64,000 nucleotides of DNA from Apostichopus japonicus (taxonomy: Eukaryota; Echinodermata; Holothuroidea; Aspidochirotida; Stichopodidae): the NCBI RefSeq assembly GCF_037975245.1, contig NC_092576.1, forward strand, positions 6,554,001 to 6,618,000, read 5' to 3'. The notes under the pieces were generated by a model. The model ran no database searches. It was given only the letters and a program-made list of their open reading frames with translations, and was not told the origin of the DNA. This document shows, in pieces, positions 32,706 to 44,636 of this stretch (positions are counted from its first letter, which is position 1; the number at the start of each line of letters is the position of its first letter). Made by a program: the position numbers and the translations under genes.

Positions 32706-34060
32706 CTCTGCCCGATGGCGCCCTTCTCGTCACCATGGATGTATCGGCATTGTACACCAATATATACCACGTGACGAATAAATCACGTGTTGCGATAACA
32801 TCTAAGAGGCCTATAACAATGTCTTACACACAGAGATTGCCAAACTGATCAGATTTATCTTGAGACGCAATAATTTCACGTTTAGTAATCAAAACTACTT
32901 CCGCATTAAAGGTAATGCTATCGGCACGAGAATGGCGCCATCTTAGCTAACATATTCATGCATTTCTTAGAACAGGTTTTTTTTAGCTGCCTTTCCCCAG
33001 ACACCCCTTTTCTATACGTAGAGTTATATTGATGATTTTTTTTGGTTATGATATGGGAGCATGGTGCGTACTCTCTACTGGATGCTCTCTTTGACCATGT
33101 TAATATATTTCACGACTCGATTAAGTTAAATATTGATCACTCAGCTAGGCAAATCTGTTTTCTTGACGTACTGGTCATGATCCAAGAAGGAGCTATTGAA
33201 ACCTCTGTCTACTCCAAACCCACGGATAAGCTTAGCCTAACTATTTGTATTTTAACAGTTTTCATCACCTGCACGCTAAGTGATCTATAGCTGGTAGTCA
33301 GCTAATTAGATATAAACGTAACTGTTGTAGGCAAAGTCTTTGTGTGGATAAAGCGACAGAACTTCTTGATCTTCTCAAAGGGGGGTAACCATACAAACTT
33401 CTCATTCGTTACTTCAATAAGGTCCTCTCCATGCCTAGATCCCAACTCCTGACCTACCGCGTCAAATCGACCACTGACCGCATTCCTCTTGTTACCAATT
33501 CAAAATTTCTTACTCCTCCAAAATGTTCAGCAATCCTGGAACATTCTTACATCAGATCCCACAATTGGCAATCTCTTTGACCCCTCCCGCCCCCTCCGTG
33601 ATAGCTTACAAGCAGCCTCGCAACCTAAAGTCGATCGTCGTCCGCACCTCTTTACCCCCCCCCCCCCACAAGGTACGACCCCCTCTGGAAACAAAACGTG
33701 TAACAAGTCTAGCTGTTTGGTCTGTGAGCATATCGACACGTCATCCAACATCATCCACAATGCCACGGGCACAATTTTGAAATCAGGAAAGTTCAACTGC
33801 GATACCAAAAACGTAGGTTATTTACTTTATTGAACCCTGTATCCTTTTGCCACTTACATTGGGTAAACCGGCACAAAGTTTAGACTTCGATTTAACAACC
33901 ACAAACACAGCATACGTAATAGCAGCCCCGGCAGCGATTTTTTCCCCAAACTGGTTTGCAAGTGTGCGTAAATAGTCGTTCATGATTGGTCGGAAAAGTT
34001 ACGTCATCACCATAGACACCTTCACTTCGAGGTTCTGCATCCATTTGTTGCAACGAAGAT
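32706..34060 (+). pseudogene. Decayed Penelope-like retroelement (RT plus GIY-YIG), left-arm copy
   Basis: Broken frames carry Penelope-type RT motifs in order: TMDVSALYTNI, RNNFTF...NAIGTRMAP, ANIFMHFLEQ, and ICFLDVLVMIQEGAIETSVY followed by SKPTDK. Then come a CNKSSCLVCEHI zinc-like patch, a NVGYLLY ... TYIG-stop-TGTKFRLRFNNHKHS remnant of the GIY-YIG nuclease and a final HFEVLHPF. Stops and frameshifts break the whole length, so it is not active. Open frames at 33042-33290 and 33489-33833 are pieces of it. Confidence 0.8.
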
Positions 34061-34270
34061 ATACCCGTTCAAAATTACCCATAGCTTTTCGTACATATAT
34101 TTAGATATGTTTGGAATTGGTTTAGACATATTTAGCACACTAGTATTGTATGATCTACTTTGATCGAAGTTTTCTGTGAAGGCATTAATCAATAACATCG
34201 CACAGTGAAAGTTTCGTACAGGGTACATCACACATGCGCCGTAGGCCTATATGTATTATAACTCTGTACA

Positions 34271-34740
34271 CAGTGCAGTGACGGAAATATATCATACTAT
34301 ACACTATACTGTTTTGCGTATATTCACTCAAGACTCGTGAACTCGCGTTGTGAAGCTGCTTTTAGTGTAGGCCAACCCATTCCACGAAAAGAATTCTGAT
34401 TTCAATAGAACGGCTCACGAATCGTGGATAACGTAAACACGAACCAAATGGAATGCAGCGTATGTATCATAAGTGAGGTCAACATGTAATCCAAGCATTA
34501 AAATCTGAACACAGTGCAGTGACGGAATATATCACACTATACACTATACTGTTTTGCGTATATTCACTCAAGACTCGTGAACTCGCCTCGTGAAGTTGCT
34601 TTTAGTGTAGGCCTACCCATTCCACGAAACGAAATCTGATTTCAATAGAACGGCTCACGAATCGTGGATAACGTAAACACGAACCAAATGGAATGTACAG
34701 CGTATGTATCATAAGTGAGGTCAACATGTAATCCAAGCAG
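34271..34740 (+). repeat. Tandem dimer of about 240 bp (left arm only)
   Basis: The block from CAGTGCAGTGACGGAA to AACATGTAATCCAAGCA occurs at 34271-34497 and 34511-34740 with few differences. The right arm lacks this region because of its deletion. Confidence 0.88.
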
Positions 34741-35237
34741 TAAAAGTAAAGTTAGGGCGTTTGAAGGGAAGCCCCTTAACTAGACTCAATCAAGTGTCAG
34801 TGTGTAACTCAGTATATGTCTTCGAACTTCCAAGCGATGGTTATTATTTATGCTTACGTCACGAGCAATCTGATTGGCTGAAAACTCCGTAATTTCAAAC
34901 CTGTTTGGGAAAAAAAAATCGCGCCCCGGCATCCCCAAATGCATAGCTGAATACTTCAATCTCCCGAACCATTGCTCAGTCCATCTTAAATGCAGCATTT
35001 TATATGGTTTGATCCCCCCCCCCCCCAAAAAAAATGCGAGAATCCCAGCCGAGGTATAGGGTCTAAGTTTTTCTTTCACTTCATTATTACAACTTATGAA
35101 AGGCGGTTTGCCCGAAATATTTTGCATCTTTTCTGTAAACATTCCAATTGGCATGAACTTATCCGTTTTTTCAATTTTTACTATTCTTGTATCTTCATTT
35201 TGCCAACACACGCCCATCGTAATGTCATCCTATATAT

Positions 35238-35240
35238 ACC

Positions 35241-35282
<42 letters not shown>
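35238..35282. repeat. (AT)n microsatellite, left arm
   Basis: About 45 bp of AT; the mirrored tract in the right arm (38231-38372) is about three times longer. Confidence 0.9.
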
Positions 35283-35286
<4 letters not shown>

Positions 35287-35554
35287 AATTTCTAATATTT
35301 GTTATATATAAATATTTATATTAATATGATACTAAATATTTATTGATATTAATTTGAAGAATGATACAGTGTTTTTTAATAAGATGGGAAGCACTATGCG
35401 TACCGGTAGCAGTCTCATAGACACCCTCACTCCCCAGCCTACGAGGGATTGCAACCTTCAGTGATCATTTTGGTATGCGCGCTCGTCATGCCCAAAATGC
35501 GTTTTCGGTTATGTGACCTTTGACACCTACACCCTGTCAGTCACATAGGAATAC

Positions 35555-35557
<3 letters not shown>

Positions 35558-35633
<76 letters not shown>

Positions 35634-35645
35634 GTATATATATAT
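35558..35645. repeat. (AT)n microsatellite in the spacer
   Basis: About 88 bp of AT dinucleotides with ATGT interruptions, starting a few bases inside the inner edge of the left arm. Confidence 0.92.
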
Positions 35646-35711
35646 TCCACGCCTACAGTGGAATTACAACCTTCCTTACCGGTTTCGAACCTCTGGACAA
35701 TACAATCAGCG

Positions 35712-35790
35712 TCCATAGCCTAGTTTGTTAGGGTGTCTGCATATAAAGCGAGAGGCCCGGGCTCGAATCCCTGTGGAGGCTGGAAGTTTT
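35712..35790 (+). mobile_element. tRNA-derived SINE head
   Basis: TAGCCTAGTTTGTTAGGGTG (A-box-like) and GGGCTCGAATCCC (B box) followed by TGTGGAGGCTGGAAG. Same family as the - strand copy near 19880-19960. Confidence 0.62.
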
Positions 35791-35801
35791 TTCACTGTTC
35801 C

Positions 35802-36260
35802 AGGGGCGTATCCAGGGGGGGGGCAACAGGCGCGCGCCCCCCCTATTGGCCGTCACCAAAAAAAAAAAAGTTTAGCAAAAAAAATTAAAAAAATTGATGA
35901 CGACCTTTATGTGAGATGTCGGTGATCGCTCAACCCCCCCCCCCCCTCCCGTATGCTTTATTTTTTGTTTGCCAAAAAAAGATTCTGGCGAAGTTCGGCG
36001 GCATAATAGTTTTAGAAACATAGATGGTAATTGTGTTTGTATTATCACTAGTATAAACACTAAGTGACATGCCAGCCATACTAAATTGTGCATTTTGTGT
36101 CCATATTTACTGGAAATGTTGCATATTATTAAGGTCGAAAAATGGATCACATATGGCCATGGGCGGCGATCCTGGGGAGGAAGGGGGGATACATCCCCCC
36201 ATGAAAATGGGTGGAGGGGATGTAATACACCATATCCCCCCACCAAATGCCAGGGAAAAG
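35802..36260. mobile_element. G/C-rich MITE-like fragments
   Basis: A CAGGGGCGTATCCAGG end at 35802 resembles hAT termini, but no matching partner end was found. A second fragment starting GGGCGGCGATCCTGGGG (near 36163), with GGGATACATCCCCCC, resembles one at 47436-47530. Both are incomplete. Confidence 0.4.
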
Positions 36261-36810
36261 AATATTTTCATGCCTACATTTATGCATCATCGTTAATGTA
36301 CGGCTCTTTTTTAGCTTCATTTCTCGCCTACCATAAACGCAGTGCGATCTTTTCAAATAAAGCGTCTTTATAAAGCAAGAATAGTTGACTGTAGGCTTCA
36401 TTGGCCCTATAACAACAAAATATATTATTGCGCCCACGGTATTGATATAGTACATATATGTTTTTCGCGCGTACTCTTGTCCGTTCGTGCAATCCGGCGA
36501 GATGTGACAGGGCCTATATATACGTCTTCTGTTCACTTATCGTTCGTGTTACAGGAGCGATCAGGTAATACCGTTGTGATTGTTTAGGCTTACCCAGTGT
36601 AACACTGTTTCATTGTGTTAGGCTGCCATGAACAAAATACACAAACAGGCAATTTATCTTTATATCTCGTCACTTTTATACGGTGGCGCCATGTATATAA
36701 TGATAATAACGATCAAAAGATCAAAATGAGGAGGGCAGTGGCTTTGAGTAGTTAGCGGACTTTATAACAGAACACGCAGTTGGGACAAATCTCTCTGTAC
36801 TGTGCTGCTT

Positions 36811-37070
36811 CAAAGCACTCGTACTGACAGTATAAGCAGTATGAACATCATGTTTCTATCAGATACTGTCAGTGTGAGTGCTTTAAAGCATGATATGAGA
36901 GGACAGTGCGGAGTGGTATCAGCATTAGAATCAGATAAAGGTTAGGAACTGATTGTACTCTCACTATGAGTGCTTTGAAGCACGATATGGGAGGACAGTA
37001 TAGGAGTGGTATTAGCATGAGAATCAGATAAAGGTTAGGAACTGTTTGCACTGTCAGTACGAGTGCTTTG
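36811..37070. mobile_element. 260-bp element with perfect 20-bp inverted ends
   Basis: CAAAGCACTCGTACTGACAG at 36811-36830 is the exact reverse complement of CTGTCAGTACGAGTGCTTTG at 37051-37070. Inside are two direct copies of about 107 bp (AGTGCTTTRAAGCAYGATATGRGAGGACAGT...). It could be a MITE or an inverted-repeat locus. No target duplication is obvious. Confidence 0.6.
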
Positions 37071-37953
37071 CAGATATTCAAACAATATTGTTGTGCGTCT
37101 CACAATAATATGGAATGAAGTACGGATTGGCACTCTTACTGTGTTGTAGGCCTACCTCAATCTGTAATATCCCTAAACGAATGGACAGAGTGTTCTGTGC
37201 GCACAGTGTTCTGTGTGTAAATGAGTCATTGGCTCCACTCTGCATGGAACGCCAAGTAATCAGAACTGGCTGCCTGAGGATGTCAGGATGCAGTTGTTTG
37301 TATCACAGTCCTTATGGTTATCTTTTCTCCCCTGAAAATATACGGTTTTCTTTGAATCTTACAACATTTTAAGAGTTATTTGGTCTTTCTGTTTCCTTAG
37401 CGAGAGATCGATTTCATTTTCTTTCTGTGTTTTTTCGCGGAAGGAGGGGGGGGGGGGAGGCGTGGGGTGGGGGGATTGGGAGGGAGTACCACGTCCCACC
37501 CTCTAATGATTACGGCCCTGTTGAACACATAAATTCCATACCGTACTTTAAATATGACGCAATAACAATTAAAAGTATCACTTGCAGAATAATAGTCCAT
37601 GTCCTAGGGGTAAAGAATACTATACTTCGTGGTAATTTTCTGAGCATGCCCCTCCATCACGTTGACTTCAGAGGATTAAAGGTCAAAGGTCGAATAACGG
37701 AAAGCGACATTGTCATTACATTCAGATCAAAACTAATAAAGTGGTCAAAACCCTCAAACCTACTTCGTTCTATTGATTTACACAAGTTTGCACTGAATAA
37801 TGTAAAACGCCAACGTTCTTCGTTCAAATGAATTCAAATGCCAAACTTGGTTGAACTTGAGCGAAGAAAGTATTTCTAGTAATATTCCTTAACCGTTAAA
37901 AGCCGGTGAATTTGAATCGCATTGGCAGCGTGTTTGGGCGATGGGACGTCAAG
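37071..37953. other. Rest of the spacer, nothing recognised
   Basis: Contains a purine-rich G-run (37437-37490) with MITE-like base composition and an open frame at 37427-37831 that starts in the G-run and has no family resemblance. Confidence 0.4.
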
Positions 37954-38225
37954 CCTATGTGGCTGACAGGGTGTAGGTCAAAGGTCACATAACCGAAAAC
38001 GCATTTTGGGCATGACGAGCGCGCATACCAAAATGATCACTGAAGGCTGCAATCCCTCGCAGGCTGGGGAGTGGGGGTGTCTATGAGACTGCTACCGGTA
38101 CGCATAGTGCTTCCCATCTTATTAAAAAACACTGTATCATTCTTCAAATTAATATCAATAAATATTTAGTATCATATTAATATACATATTTATATATAAC
38201 AAATATTAGAAATTATTATTATTAT

Positions 38226-38230
<5 letters not shown>

Positions 38231-38283
<53 letters not shown>

Positions 38284-38284
38284 G

Positions 38285-38371
<87 letters not shown>

Positions 38372-38372
38372 G
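38231..38372. repeat. (AT)n microsatellite, right arm
   Basis: About 140 bp of AT with ATAC/ATGT interruptions; it mirrors 35238-35282. Confidence 0.92.
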
Positions 38373-38751
38373 GTATATATAGGATGACATTACGATGGGC
38401 GTGTGTTGGCAAAATGAAGATACAAGAATAGTAAAAATTGAAAAAAACGGATAAGTTAATGCCAATTGGAATGTTTACAGAAAAGATGCAAAATATTTCG
38501 GGCAAACCGCCTTTCATAAGTTGTAATAATGAAGTGAAAGAAAAACTTAGACCCTATACCTCGGCTGGGATTCTCGCATGGGTGCTCATGAAAGACAGGT
38601 TTCTATTGAGACCAGTCCCATGTGCTCTAAACTGTAGTATCGATCTTATTCCTTGCTAATTTTTTGGGGGGATCTAACCATATAAAATGCTGCATTTAAG
38701 ATGGACTGAGCAATGGTTCGGGAGACTGAAGTATTCAGCTATGGGGCTGCC

Positions 38752-39987
38752 GGGCTGCTATCATTACGTATGCTGTGTTTGTGGTTGTTAAATCGAAGTC
38801 TGAACTTTGTGCCGGTTTACCCAATGTAAGTGGCAAAGGTATACATGGGTTCAATAAAGTAAATAACCTACGTTTTTGGAATCGCAGTTGAACTTTCCTG
38901 ATTTCAAAATTGTGCCCGTGGCATTGTGGATGATGTTGGATGACGTGTCGATATGCTCACAGACCAAACAGCTAGACTTGTTACACGTTTTGTTTCCAGA
39001 GAGGGTCGTACCTTGTGGGGGGGGGGGGTAAAGAGGTGCGGACGAGGATCGACTTTACGTTGCGAGGCTGCTTGTAAGCTATCACGGAGGGGGAGGGAGG
39101 GGGTCAAAGAGATTGCCAATTGTGTGATCTGATGTAAGAATGTTCCAGGATTGCTGAACTTTTTGGAGGAGTGGGATGAGTAAGGATTTTTGAATTGGTA
39201 ACAAGAGGAATGCGGTCAGTGGTCGATTTGACGCGGTAGGTCAGGAGTTGGGATCTAGGCATGGAGAGGACCTTATTGAAGTAACGAATGAGAAGTTTGT
39301 ATGGTTACCCCCTTTGAGAAGATCAAGAAGTTCTGTCGCTTTATCCACACAAAGACTTTGCCTACAACAGATACGTTTATATCTAATTAGCTGGCTACCA
39401 GCTATAGATCACTTAGCGTGCAGGTGATGAAAACTGTTAAAATACAAATAGTTAGGCTAAGCTTATCCGTGGGTTTGGAGTAGACAGAGGTTTCAATAGC
39501 TCCTTCTTGGATCATGACCAGTACGTCAAGAAAACAGATTTGCCTAGCTGAGTGATCAATATTTAACTTAATCGAGTCGTGAAATATATTAACATGGTCA
39601 AAGAGAGCATTCAGTAGAGAGTACGCACCATGCTCCCATATCATAACAAAAATATCATCAATATAACTATACGTATAGAAAAAGGGGTTTCTGGGGAAAG
39701 GCAGCTTAAAAAAACTGTTCTAAGAAATGCATGAATATGTTAGCTAAGATTTCGCCATTCTCGTGCCCATATAGCATTACCTTTAATGCGGAAGTAGTTT
39801 TGATTACTAAACGTGAAATTATTGCGTCTCAAGATAAATCTGATCAGTTTGGCAATCTCTATGTGTGAGGCATTGTTGTAGGCCTCTAAGATGTTATCAC
39901 AACACGTGATTTATTCGTCACGTGGTATATATTGGTGTACAATGCCGATACATCCATGGTGACGAGAAGGGCGCAATCGGGCAGAGA
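38752..39987 (-). pseudogene. Decayed Penelope-like retroelement, right-arm copy (GIY-YIG end deleted)
   Basis: Same broken RT motifs as the left copy read on the - strand, including the FLDVLV...SVYSKPTD segment (about 39402-39644) and the CNKSSC-type patch near 38960. The deletion near 38745 removes the last part of the nuclease region. Many stops are shared with the left copy, so decay mostly predates the duplication. Confidence 0.78.
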
Positions 39988-39992
39988 TACTA

Positions 39993-40258
39993 CAGGGATA
40001 AAACTGGGTTAAAAAAAAATACGTAACTTTGCAAAAATTGCGGTATAGGCTCCAGTTTGCGTATGCTACAGTTAGTTAGGATACTAGTTGTTATCCCCCT
40101 GCAAGTTGGATATCCATAGGTAATGGAAAACATGCGAACGACGGATCACATGATACAACGCTGTTGTTAGAAATTCATGGAAATTGAGAGGTGTTAATCT
40201 CGGAGGTAGAAAAGAAATCACCGATATTCCGCGGATTCGCGGAAAAAGCTCATGCCTG
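39993..40258. mobile_element. 268-bp MITE-like element, right-arm copy
   Basis: CAGGGATAAAA...GCTCATGCCTG with ATACTA at 39987-39992 and 40259-40264, the reverse complement of the left-arm TAGTAT duplication. The terminal GCTCATCC is altered in this copy. Confidence 0.78.
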
Positions 40259-40438
40259 ATACTACTTAATCTACAGGCAAGTTTGTTCTACTAACGGTTT
40301 TTGAATTTCTATTGAAAGATGATCCTATCCTCACTTGCGATCAGTTTTTTTCGTAAACTCAGAACAAACGATATACTCTCACTGCAATATCAGTAGCAGT
40401 CAGTAAATTACACAAAGTAAAGTTATTAGCATAAATGT

Positions 40439-41869
40439 TCATAAATTACTCCAGCTAAAATTCATGCCAGTCAATTCTTCAAATCGTCTGTTGTGTGGAC
40501 GATAAAAGTCTCTCAATTTCTGCACGACCTCCTCCGATATCTCTGGTTTGGGAACCGATGGTGGGTACATTAGTGGACAACTGCTATTTATCTCCCGTCT
40601 CGTGGACTTGAAACAATACCGTTTCTTGTCGTTTTCAAAGACGAACATATCTTCTCGAAAGAATCCAGGGACATCTAAAAATTCTTCCGCTTCGCGAATT
40701 ACCTTGAATGGAGTCCTCGATATTTCCTCCTCCTTAACAATAAGGAACTGATCCCTTGAGAAGACCTTTAACCACTTTTCAAAATGGCGGGCATAATTAC
40801 TCGTATCAACAATGACATTCTTAGCATCGACGGAGCCTGTTTTGGTCAAGACAGCTTGGACGAACGCAACTCCTTCTGACTTGGAGGTACATCCCATACA
40901 TTTGTTTCGCCTTTTCTTTCGGAGTTGGACTATTTTTTCGTGTCTCCAGTCCGACAGAGCGCGTTCCACGGGATCACGTACGCAAAGTATAAACTTTGTA
41001 TCTGGTGAGATGTCCTTCGCGATGTTAGTAGGAGCTGTATCCGTTACAAAATATTTCGGTGTCTTTTCGAAGCTTATTTCTGTCGCATTACAAATCGGTA
41101 GGCTGGCTTTGTAATACTTGATACCACGATTGTAATGCTTGTCAAAATAGTGGAGTTCCTTCGCATCGACTGGCACTCTAATCAGAGGATGTTGCTTGAT
41201 GAAATGTTCGAAAGCGTTTGTTCCGCTCTTTTTCACACCTATCCCTAACAGGTTCGGTACCTTCTGCGTATAGCCAAATGATGAGAATATATTCTTGGCT
41301 AAAGGCCATTTATCGCGAGGACTCAGATCTTGAAATTTAAGTTTCCGTTCGTCTTCTAGTCTGGATAGTTTCTCACAAAACGCGCGAGCCTTATCAATTG
41401 GCAATCGATTGAACGTATATTGGAGAATTTTATCGATATCATTCAGGGGTGTTGTTTGACCAAGATATCTGTCTCTGTGCTTACTCGTTTTTGTATAAGC
41501 TTTCTTAGATTGTTTTGGACTGATGCAATTTTCGCGAGTTTCCAGCAGTTTCACTCGAGACAATTCCAACGACTGTCCTTCTTTGGTTTCATGGCTGGAC
41601 GAATTAGTTTCGTTTATGATTTTACTAAGTAATTTGTCTCGAAACTTAACATTTTCCTTTGAACTATTTGCAAGGACGTTAAGTTGATTTGATTCCGCTA
41701 GTGATGACGATTCTTCATCATCATTATTTGATGAGCAACGACAAACACTGCGTAATCGTTCACTCCAAGTTCGATTTTTGGAAAATGAGACAATATAGAT
41801 ATTACTTATCAATAACCCTATGGCAAAACCAAGAATGAGTCCATACATAAACTGCCTGCCTCTCTTCAT
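40439..41869 (-). CDS. Heparan sulfate 3-O-sulfotransferase-like type II membrane enzyme, right-arm copy
   Basis: 476 residues, same start, length and motifs as the left copy: signal-anchor 7-29, GVKKSGT 211-217, E238, RDPVERALSDW 298-308, Cys419/Cys431. I count 22 residue differences (about 95.4% identity): 6, 13, 15, 43, 44, 55, 56, 99, 120, 125, 140, 143, 178, 204, 231, 244, 322, 433-436 and 446. Sixteen fall in the first 244 residues (anchor, stem, early domain). Four are consecutive (433-436, just after Cys431). All presumed catalytic and PAPS-binding residues are unchanged, so both copies look functional. The acceptor splice site upstream (exon start 41938) is kept. Converges with the left copy across the spacer. 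Confidence 0.9.
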   Translation of the reverse strand: MKRGRQFMYGLILGFAIGLLISNIYIVSFSKNRTWSERLRSVCRCSSNNDDEESSSLAESNQLNVLANSSKENVKFRDKLLSKIINETNSSSHETKEGQSLELSRVKLLETRENCISPKQSKKAYTKTSKHRDRYLGQTTPLNDIDKILQYTFNRLPIDKARAFCEKLSRLEDERKLKFQDLSPRDKWPLAKNIFSSFGYTQKVPNLLGIGVKKSGTNAFEHFIKQHPLIRVPVDAKELHYFDKHYNRGIKYYKASLPICNATEISFEKTPKYFVTDTAPTNIAKDISPDTKFILCVRDPVERALSDWRHEKIVQLRKKRRNKCMGCTSKSEGVAFVQAVLTKTGSVDAKNVIVDTSNYARHFEKWLKVFSRDQFLIVKEEEISRTPFKVIREAEEFLDVPGFFREDMFVFENDKKRYCFKSTRREINSSCPLMYPPSVPKPEISEEVVQKLRDFYRPHNRRFEELTGMNFSWSNL

Positions 41870-42924
41870 ATTTGGAAATGTCTGTTGTTAGGATCCTATC
41901 AATTCCATACAACGTGTGTTGTCTGCCGAGTGAATGTCCTGTGAGAAGGAAGAAAATGGGGAAAATAAATATGTAATACGGGGCATGCAATATTTAACAC
42001 TGTCAATGGACTATCATATTCAGACATTTTGAGGGATTACTACCAGCGAGTTCATTACCAACGCGAATCGTGTTACACTATAGATATACTGGTGCTATAC
42101 ATATAGGTTTGTGTATGAAGTGACGGATACCGTAGTCTTTTTTTTTTGTATTATTTGTTCGTGCTTAAAAATTTACGTTGAAAGAAAGCTAGGGTCTCGC
42201 GACAATTATGTCATTGTACCCTTTTTTAACGTCTTCGTTTTCCTTATGTACATTACGAATGTGAAAATAAATTGATCTTAATTCAGCATTATCTCTTCTC
42301 CCAAATTGACTCTCTAACCAAGGTTTTATTCCCCGTTTATTAATTAATTAAGTCATAAAAGGAATAACATTATTAAAGGGTTTCTTCTTTGAATTAAACA
42401 TGCCTAATAGTGAGATATAAGGAAACATTGTCCGAGAGACAAACATTTGAAATTATTTCACTTTTATTGATATTCCTCTTTAAAATACAAATATGACTAT
42501 ACGAAAGTAGTTTGGCTGTTATTTCTAACCGTAATTGAGCAAACTGCTTTAGTGACTAGCCCCTGGACTATACTCTTTTACAGTGTTGTAAACATTTATG
42601 ACCCGACGCACATAATGTGACTCGAGTCAATGTCTCAACTAGACCATATTGACTACACTCGTCCTGCAAATAAAGCGACTCGTTACATCACTCTTGCTCT
42701 TTTCTTCTCCTTCTCCATCTCTCTTTGATGACAAGTGATGAGAATAACTCGTTTTGACGCTTTTCGGGGTTAAAGTGCAACAACGTCAGACAACGTGGGA
42801 TCGAGTCTAACGTTAAACATAAATTTTTACCAGTATAATAGGCTATATACGGTAGTGTGCACCGTTCCCAACTTTTGCTAGATGGGTCAATGAGGAAGGT
42901 AAGTGATGGCGGTAAATGACGACT

Positions 42925-43445
42925 GAGGACGTGAATGAGGAAGCATTGTTACAACGTATTGTGGGACGCATATGAGGAAGCAATTGAGGACGTATATTAG
43001 GAAGCATTGTTAAGACGTATTGTAAGACGTATATGAGGAAGCATTGTTAGGACGTATTGTAGGACGTATATTAGAAAGCATTGTTAGGACGTATATTAGA
43101 AGCATTGTTAGGACGTTTTGTAGGACGTATATTAGGGAGCATTGTCAGGACGTATATGGGGAAGCATTGTTAAGAAGAATTGTAGGACGTATATTAGAAA
43201 GCATTGTTAGGACGTATTGAAGGACGTATATGAGGAAGCATTGTTAGGACGTATTGTAGGAAGTATATTAGAAAGCATTGTTAGGACGTATATTAGGAAG
43301 CATTGTTAGGATCTTTTGTGGGACGTATATTAGGAAGCATTATTAGGACGTATATGAGGAAGCAGTGTTGGGACGTATTGTAGGACGTATAGTAGGTAGC
43401 ATTGTTAGGACGTAAGGTATGACGTATATTAGGAAGCATTGTATT
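42925..43445 (-). repeat. About 37-bp minisatellite, right-arm copy
   Basis: Reverse complement of the array at 29075-29745 (units of AAGCATTGTTAGGACGTATTGTAGGACGTATATTAGG), shorter by roughly 150 bp. Confidence 0.88.
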
Positions 43446-43706
43446 AGATTTTTTGATAGGTTTAGGGTTGCTTGTATGAGTGTTGACTAATATGTGAGGG
43501 TTTCTCCCTAATCATGTAACTTCCAAGTTCGAATGTGTGCATGTTCAGCAGGACCCAAGTCTCGTTGACCACTCGACGACCTCTTTTCTAAGGCAATCCG
43601 TTATACGGTGAAGAATAGCAATTGATTCAATTGTGACATTGTGGCTCATCCGAGACCGTGACATTCCATTTGTGTTGTTGCGTTCCGGGCTACCTTAATT
43701 TTGAAC

Positions 43707-44079
43707 CAATGGCGTCGCTAGACATTTCAATCTTTGGGGCACACATCACTTAATTAGGGGCACACAGTGTTTATTTGTGAATGCCGTCCTGGGGGATGGG
43801 TATAAGGGGAGGGGTGTCCTCTTTGAGAAATGTTTGATTAATTAAGGGTCCTTAGATGCAATCTATTGCTATAGTTTGCAACTTGAAGTAACTTTATGTT
43901 TAAGACTTTTCGGGCTTAGTCTGTCCGATATATATGCTTTTAATTGAGGCAGATAAAGTTTTGTTTGAGATTTTTCTTTAACATTACACATCGCATCTGG
44001 GGGCACCTGGAAGAGGCACGATCTTCTTGGGGAGGGCACGTGCCCCCCCCCCCCAGGTCACCCCTTGGCGAAGCCACTG
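43707..44079. mobile_element. hAT-type MITE, right-arm copy of a shared insertion
   Basis: Starts CAATGGCGTCGCTAG and ends CTTGGCGAAGCCACTG. Flanks read on the - strand GTTGAGAA and GTTCAAAA, a decayed 8-bp target duplication. Partner of 28427-28790. Confidence 0.75.
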
Positions 44080-44561
44080 TTCTCAACTAGAACTTATCCG
44101 AATGGTATTTACATGATGTATTGTGTGGATATAGGTGAACCCTTACAGTCATGTTGAACATGTATCAAAAGGCAACGGAAGTACGGCGGATCCATACTTT
44201 TTTTTATTGCGTTATCAAGATCGAATTAATTTCGACATCATAAGCCCGTCATCACATAAGTTGTCCGTACCGACGTTTATCCAACTCGTAGGAATTTTTC
44301 CACAATGTAATTAAAAACTGCTATATCTGCCATATAACCACAGACAGTACTACTGGGGGATGGGGGGTGCAGCTGTTCTGAAATCATCAAGTCGTGTGTT
44401 AAATTATCTGCATGAAGATGATCATGGTCTTCATACTACAGAGTGTTTATGAATGAGCAAAACACAAATCATAATTGATTGTTTACCTATTAGCGACGTC
44501 TACAACATACGATGTGTTTGAAAAGGTCAGTCTGACAATTATCAACGTTATATACATAATA

Positions 44562-44636
44562 GTGTTAACACTGTGTTGACACAGTGTTGACACAGTGTTG
44601 ACACAGTGTTGACACAGTGTTGACACAGTGTTGACA
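44562..44636 (+). repeat. 11-bp tandem repeat (ACAGTGTTGAC) in right arm only
   Basis: About seven units. It lies within a roughly 170-bp stretch (about 44515-44690) that replaces the position of the left-arm hAT MITE. Confidence 0.88.

Larger units (their letters stand above)
27070..35549 (+). repeat. Left arm of a large inverted duplication (about 8.5 kb)
   Basis: Sequence from about 27070 to 35549 reappears in reverse complement at 37954-45232, with the same order of parts: outer CTCTAATACAACACTTTTATA block, hAT MITE, 37-bp minisatellite, sulfotransferase gene, 268-bp MITE, Penelope remnant, (AT)n and inner CACCCTGTCAGTCACATAGG block. The coding exons are about 95% identical at protein level; noncoding parts carry more substitutions and indels. 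Left-only content: the MITE at 27601-27979 and the segment at about 33936-34940. Confidence 0.92.
35550..37953. other. Spacer between the inverted arms (about 2.4 kb)
   Basis: Not shared with the arms. It holds (AT)n at 35558-35645, a SINE head at 35712-35790, G/C-rich MITE-like fragments (35802-35950 and 36160-36260), a 260-bp inverted-end element at 36811-37070, and a G-run at 37440-37480. Short open frames show no family resemblance. No gene supported. Confidence 0.6.
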
